Below are positions 13,737-16,619 of a stretch of DNA of 16,619 nt, one piece after another. The stretch lies in the NCBI GenBank assembly GCA_035444405.1, contig DAOMOP010000076.1, positions 1 to 16,619 of the forward strand, given 5' to 3'. How positions within the stretch are numbered: position 1 is the stretch's first letter; the number at the start of each line of letters is the position of its first letter. The position numbers were made by a program, and so were the translations under genes. Under the pieces are notes generated by a model. The model was not told the origin of the DNA. It worked only from the letters and a program-made list of their open reading frames with translations, and searched no databases. Source of the stretch: DAOMOP01 sp035444405 (GTDB lineage Bacteria; Pseudomonadota; Gammaproteobacteria; Burkholderiales; Rhodocyclaceae).

Positions 13737-14449
13737 TGACAAGACTGCTCCCGGTTGCTACCGTCGTCCTCGCCATCGCTGCTTCCACCCACGCGCACGC
13801 CCAGCTGTTCGGCGGCGACGATCAGGCCAGGCGGCAGATTGCCGAATTGCGTGCCGAACTCGGTGCGCGCATCGACGCAAGCAGCCGGGCGCAGCTGGAA
13901 TTGAGCAACCAGAACGAGCGGCTGCGCAGCGAGGTCGCGCGCCTGCGCGGACAGGTCGAGGTGCTCACGCACGAGGTCGAGTCGCTCAAGCAGCGCCAGC
14001 GCGATTTCTACGTCGATCTCGACGACCGTCTGCGTGGCCTCGAGCAGCATGGGGCGGCAACGCCGTCGGACCCGGCGGTCGCCGCGGCCGAATACGAAGC
14101 GGCGCTGAACCTGCTCAAGGAGGGGCGCCACGCCGACTCGCTCGCGGCCTTCCGGAAGTTCATTGCCGATCATCCGCGCAGCGACTACCTGCCCGGCGCC
14201 AACTTCTGGGCCGGCAATGCGGCGCTGCAGGCCAAGGAAGTGGCTGCCGCACGCAATTTCTTCGACACCGTCATCAAGACGTGGCCCGACGACGCCATCG
14301 CGCCCGATGCGATGCTGGGTCTGGCCAACAGCCTGCAGCTGATGGGCGAGGCCCGCGCGGCGCAGGATACGCTGCGCCAGATCATGTCGCGTTATCCGGA
14401 CAGCTCCGCCGCGCAGGTCGCCGGTCAGCGCGTGACGCCGTCGCAGTGA
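13736..14449 (+). CDS. cpoB: Cell division coordinator CpoB (YbgF)
   Basis: A 237-residue periplasmic protein. The signal peptide is residues 1-22, cut after AHA. A coiled-coil region (about 33-90, IAELRAELGARIDASSRAQL then RLRSEVARLRGQVEVLTHEV) should trimerise. Tetratricopeptide repeats fill about 110-235 (YEAALNLLKEGRHADSLAAF, ANFWAGNAALQAKEVAAARN, DAMLGLANSLQLMGEARAAQ). In E. coli CpoB links Tol-Pal constriction of the outer membrane to PBP1B-driven septal wall synthesis. The start was placed at ATG 13736, in the TGATG junction with pal, because the longer frame from 13685 would begin with arginine-rich residues before the signal peptide. queE follows within 30 nt. Confidence 0.95.
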   Translation: MTRLLPVATVVLAIAASTHAHAQLFGGDDQARRQIAELRAELGARIDASSRAQLELSNQNERLRSEVARLRGQVEVLTHEVESLKQRQRDFYVDLDDRLRGLEQHGAATPSDPAVAAAEYEAALNLLKEGRHADSLAAFRKFIADHPRSDYLPGANFWAGNAALQAKEVAAARNFFDTVIKTWPDDAIAPDAMLGLANSLQLMGEARAAQDTLRQIMSRYPDSSAAQVAGQRVTPSQ

Positions 14450-14478
14450 GGGCGGACACGCTCGAACGGTCCGCATCG

Positions 14479-15141
14479 ATGGACGTCACCCAGGGCCGCG
14501 ACACGCGGCTGCGCATCACCGAGATCTTCGCGTCGCTGCAGGGCGAATCGACCCGCGTCGGGCTGCCGACGGTATTCGTCCGGCTCACCGGCTGTCCGCT
14601 GCGCTGCGTGTGGTGCGACACGGCGTATGCGTTCCAGGGCGGCGACAGCCGCAGCATCGGCGACGTACTGGACGAGGTCGCGCGCCACGGCCTGCACTAC
14701 GTGTGCGTGACCGGCGGCGAGCCGCTCGCGCAGAAAGGCTGCCTCGCGCTGCTCACCGCGCTGTGCGATGCCGGCTACGCGGTGTCGCTCGAGACCAGCG
14801 GCGCGCTCGACATCGGCGGCGTTGACGCGCGCGTGTCACGCATCATGGACCTGAAGGCCCCCGGCTCGGGCGAAGCGGCCCGCAACCGCTGGGACAACGT
14901 CGCGCTGCTCGAGGCCGGCGACGAAGTCAAGATCGTGCTCGCCGATGCCGGCGACTACGCCTGGGCCAAGGAACAAATCGCCGCACACCGGCTCACAGAG
15001 CGTTGTACGGTGCTGCTGTCGCCGGTGGCCGGCGAGCTCGCGCCGGCCGAACTCGCCGAGTGGATCGTGCGCGACCGCCTGCCGGTGCGCTTTCAGCTGC
15101 AGCTGCACAAGGTGCTGTGGCACGACGCACGCGGGCGTTGA
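14479..15141 (+). CDS. queE: 7-carboxy-7-deazaguanine synthase QueE
   Basis: A 220-residue radical SAM enzyme that converts 6-carboxytetrahydropterin to 7-carboxy-7-deazaguanine in queuosine biosynthesis. ITEIFASLQGES opens the domain. The 4Fe-4S cysteines are Cys39, Cys43 and Cys46 in TGCPLRCVWCDT (CX3CX2C, as in radical SAM enzymes), GGEP is at 79-82, and LQLHKVLWHD closes the chain. ATG 14479 fits the family N-terminus. An in-frame GTG at 14446 overlaps the cpoB stop (GTGA) and would add 11 residues; coupling makes it possible. No strong ribosome site precedes either start. The product feeds the QueC enzyme encoded next. Confidence 0.95.
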   Translation: MDVTQGRDTRLRITEIFASLQGESTRVGLPTVFVRLTGCPLRCVWCDTAYAFQGGDSRSIGDVLDEVARHGLHYVCVTGGEPLAQKGCLALLTALCDAGYAVSLETSGALDIGGVDARVSRIMDLKAPGSGEAARNRWDNVALLEAGDEVKIVLADAGDYAWAKEQIAAHRLTERCTVLLSPVAGELAPAELAEWIVRDRLPVRFQLQLHKVLWHDARGR

Positions 15142-15266
15142 TACGCGTGGCTGCCGCCCGCTGCAGCGCCGCAGGCACCGCGCCACACAAGCGTCGCGCA
15201 TGAAGTGCGCACGCGTCGCGTACCGCGCGCACGTGCCATCGCCTTGATCTTCCGGTGACCGAAACC

Positions 15267-15947
15267 ATGACCGATCCGACCCGCGCCGTCATCCTGCTCT
15301 CCGGCGGCCTCGACTCGTCCACCTGTCTTGCCATCGCACGCAGCGAGGGCTTCGACTGCTATGCGCTGTCGGTCGCCTATGGCCAACGCCATACGGCCGA
15401 GCTGGCCGCCTCGAAGCGCGTGGCGGCTGCGCTCGGCGCGCGCGAGCACCGTATCGCGACCGTCAGCCTCGGCGATTTCGGCGGCTCGGCGCTGACCGAC
15501 GCGACCATCGGCGTGCCCGTCGACGGCGCAACGCGAGGCATTCCGGTCACCTACGTGCCGGCCCGCAACACGGTCATGCTGTCGATGGCCCTGGCATGGG
15601 CCGAGGTGCTCGACGCCGCGGACATCTACATCGGCGTCAATGCGGTCGACTATTCCGGCTACCCCGACTGCCGCCCGGAGTTCATCCGCGCCTTCGAGCA
15701 CGTCGCCAACCTCGCCACGCGCCGCGGCGTCGAGGGCGGGCGCTTTCGCATCCACGCGCCGCTGATCGATCTGTCCAAGGCCGAGATCATCGCGCGTGGC
15801 GTGGCCCTCGGCATTGATTACGCGAGCACGGTGTCGTGTTATCAGGCCGACGAAGACGGGCGCGCCTGTGGCGCGTGCGACGCCTGCCGCCTGCGCCGCG
15901 CCGGTTTCGAGGCGGCGGGCGTCGCCGATCCGACCCGTTATCGCTGA
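15267..15947 (+). CDS. queC: 7-cyano-7-deazaguanine synthase QueC
   Basis: A 226-residue ATP-dependent enzyme that turns 7-carboxy-7-deazaguanine plus ammonia into preQ0, the step after QueE. The PP-loop SGGLDSS is at 12-18, followed by SVAYGQRH, VPARNTVMLSMALAWAE and the GVNAVDYSGYPDCRPEF signature. Four zinc cysteines lie at 191, 201, 204 and 207 (CX9CX2CX2C). ATG 15267 is chosen over GTG 15255 because GGTGA (15254-15258) lies 8 nt upstream of the ATG and overlaps the GTG. A 125-bp gap separates it from queE; I see no preQ1 riboswitch fold in it, only a weak imperfect inverted repeat. Confidence 0.96.
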   Translation: MTDPTRAVILLSGGLDSSTCLAIARSEGFDCYALSVAYGQRHTAELAASKRVAAALGAREHRIATVSLGDFGGSALTDATIGVPVDGATRGIPVTYVPARNTVMLSMALAWAEVLDAADIYIGVNAVDYSGYPDCRPEFIRAFEHVANLATRRGVEGGRFRIHAPLIDLSKAEIIARGVALGIDYASTVSCYQADEDGRACGACDACRLRRAGFEAAGVADPTRYR

Positions 15948-16074
15948 ACGCCACCGGCTGCGGAGGCGCGCACATGCGCGGCGGGCGCCGATCCCGGCAC
16001 GCACCTGCGCTTCCTGCGAGGCCAAGCAAGCGCGACCGGCCCGCCCCGGGACGCACCCCGTTGGCGACTTCGAC

Positions 16075-16080
16075 TAGAAT
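16075..16080 (+). promoter_or_regulatory. -10-like box before the YeeE/YedE gene
   Basis: TAGAAT matches the -10 consensus at 5 of 6. A short inverted repeat TTCGA/TCGAA (16069-16073 and 16080-16084) straddles it. No -35 hexamer is evident at the right distance. The leader would be about 23 nt with no Shine-Dalgarno sequence before ATG 16110. Confidence 0.35.
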
Positions 16081-16109
16081 CGAACCCTGCCCGTAACGCC
16101 TGCACCACC

Positions 16110-16619
16110 ATGTTGGACGAACCCGTCATCGCCGCCTCCACGATCGCCTGGATCGCCTTCGCCCTCGGCGTGGCTTTCGGATTCGTCGGCAACAAGACCA
16201 GCTTCTGCACGATGGGCGCAGTGTCCGACGTCGTCAACATGGGCGACTGGACGCGCATGCGCATGTGGCTGCTGGCCATCGCGGTCGCCATCCTCGGCAC
16301 CACGGCGCTGCAGCTGGCCGGGCTCTTCGACGTATCGAAGTCGATCTACGCCGGCAGCCGGCTGATCTGGCTGTCGAACCTGCTCGGCGGCCTGCTGTTC
16401 GGCATCGGCATGACCCTCGCGTCGGGCTGTGGCAGCAAGACGCTGATCCGCATCGGCGGCGGCAATCTGAAATCCTTGGTCGTGTTCGTGTTCCTCGGAA
16501 TCTCCGCCTACATGACGATGCGGGGCCTGTTCGCGGTCGGGCGGGTCGCGTTCATCGACTCGGTCGACGTCACGTTGAGCACCGGCCAGGACATTCCGTC
16601 CATCCTCGCCGGCATGGGC
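16110..16619 (+). CDS. YeeE/YedE-family sulfur-compound transporter, N-terminal part (cut by window edge)
   Basis: An open frame of 170 codons from ATG 16110 to the window end with no stop. It is very hydrophobic. It carries the two family signatures: GNKTSFCTMGAVSD (27-40, with Cys33) and LASGCGSKTLIRIGGGNLKS (103-122, with Cys107). YeeE/YedE proteins include the thiosulfate importer TsuA, where cysteines in a central path relay the ion; Cys33 and Cys107 are candidates for such a role. The predicted substrate is thiosulfate or a related sulfur species, not proven here. Full-length members are usually about 330-400 residues, so roughly half is visible. It is separated from queC by 162 bp and is probably a separate unit. 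Confidence 0.88.
   Translation, partial: MLDEPVIAASTIAWIAFALGVAFGFVGNKTSFCTMGAVSDVVNMGDWTRMRMWLLAIAVAILGTTALQLAGLFDVSKSIYAGSRLIWLSNLLGGLLFGIGMTLASGCGSKTLIRIGGGNLKSLVVFVFLGISAYMTMRGLFAVGRVAFIDSVDVTLSTGQDIPSILAGMG

Noticed and set aside
11898..13742. 614-codon open frame on the minus strand opposite tolB and pal
   Set aside because: It lies wholly antisense to two firmly identified genes, has the low-complexity His/Arg/Asp-rich composition typical of antisense frames in GC-rich DNA, and shows no domain.
15142..15266. Possible preQ1 riboswitch between queE and queC
   Set aside because: Only an imperfect 6-bp inverted repeat (15205-15210 with 15227-15232) is visible; there is no recognisable preQ1 aptamer pattern or terminator.
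15948..16109. Search for a terminator or small RNA between queC and the YeeE/YedE gene
   Set aside because: Only 4-bp stems such as GCGC-ACAT-GCGC were seen, expected by chance in GC-rich sequence; apart from the -10-like box nothing can be supported.

Overview
The window is GC-rich, compactly coded bacterial chromosome. Gene order and protein signatures point to a betaproteobacterium, most likely Rhodocyclales (Thauera, Azoarcus or Zoogloea-like). The evidence is a complete ybgC-tolQRAB-pal-cpoB cluster leading into queE-queC, an hslVU pair whose HslV has a six-residue propeptide, and a (Pro-Lys-Pro-Glu)-rich TolA. The taxon is an inference, because no rRNA or other direct marker is present. 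I see no insertion sequence, phage gene, CRISPR array, tRNA or rRNA. This is core chromosome, not an accessory island.

Layout: (1) 1-1211, minus: N-terminal part of an AsmA-family envelope protein, cut by the window edge. (2) 1388-3645, plus: a membrane-bound NfeD/ClpP-class serine protease overlapping a slipin (stomatin-like) gene by 4 nt, the classic stomatin/STOPP pair. (3) 3832-4608, plus: ferredoxin/flavodoxin-NADP reductase with its own sigma-70-like promoter. (4) 9077-4668, minus: an uncharacterised tandem-STAS protein, then hslV, hslU, an AEC-family permease and a small DUF2007/zinc-ribbon protein, all in one direction with mostly short gaps. Between the converging fpr and DUF2007 genes lie two back-to-back GC hairpins, a probable bidirectional terminator. 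(5) 9252-15947, plus: ybgC, tolQ, tolR, tolA, tolB, pal, cpoB, queE, queC. Several junctions overlap (ATGA or TGATG), and a TATAAT box before tolB suggests a second transcription unit. (6) 16110 to the end, plus: 5' part of a YeeE/YedE sulfur-compound transporter gene.

How the genes work together: TolQ-TolR form the proton-driven inner-membrane motor. TolA spans the periplasm to the outer-membrane lipoprotein Pal, TolB binds Pal, CpoB coordinates this with septal peptidoglycan synthesis, and YbgC is the associated acyl-CoA thioesterase. QueE and QueC make the 7-deazaguanine precursor of queuosine. HslV and HslU assemble into an ATP-dependent protease.

The least explained element is the gene before hslV. 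It encodes a soluble protein with a duplicated module: a helical W...W segment ending in an SPPxW motif, followed by a STAS domain, twice. Second in interest is TolA, whose usual helical middle domain is replaced by about 134 residues of strict Pro-x alternation. No wholly new system is obvious; the STAS gene with its hslVU linkage is the best candidate for undescribed biology.
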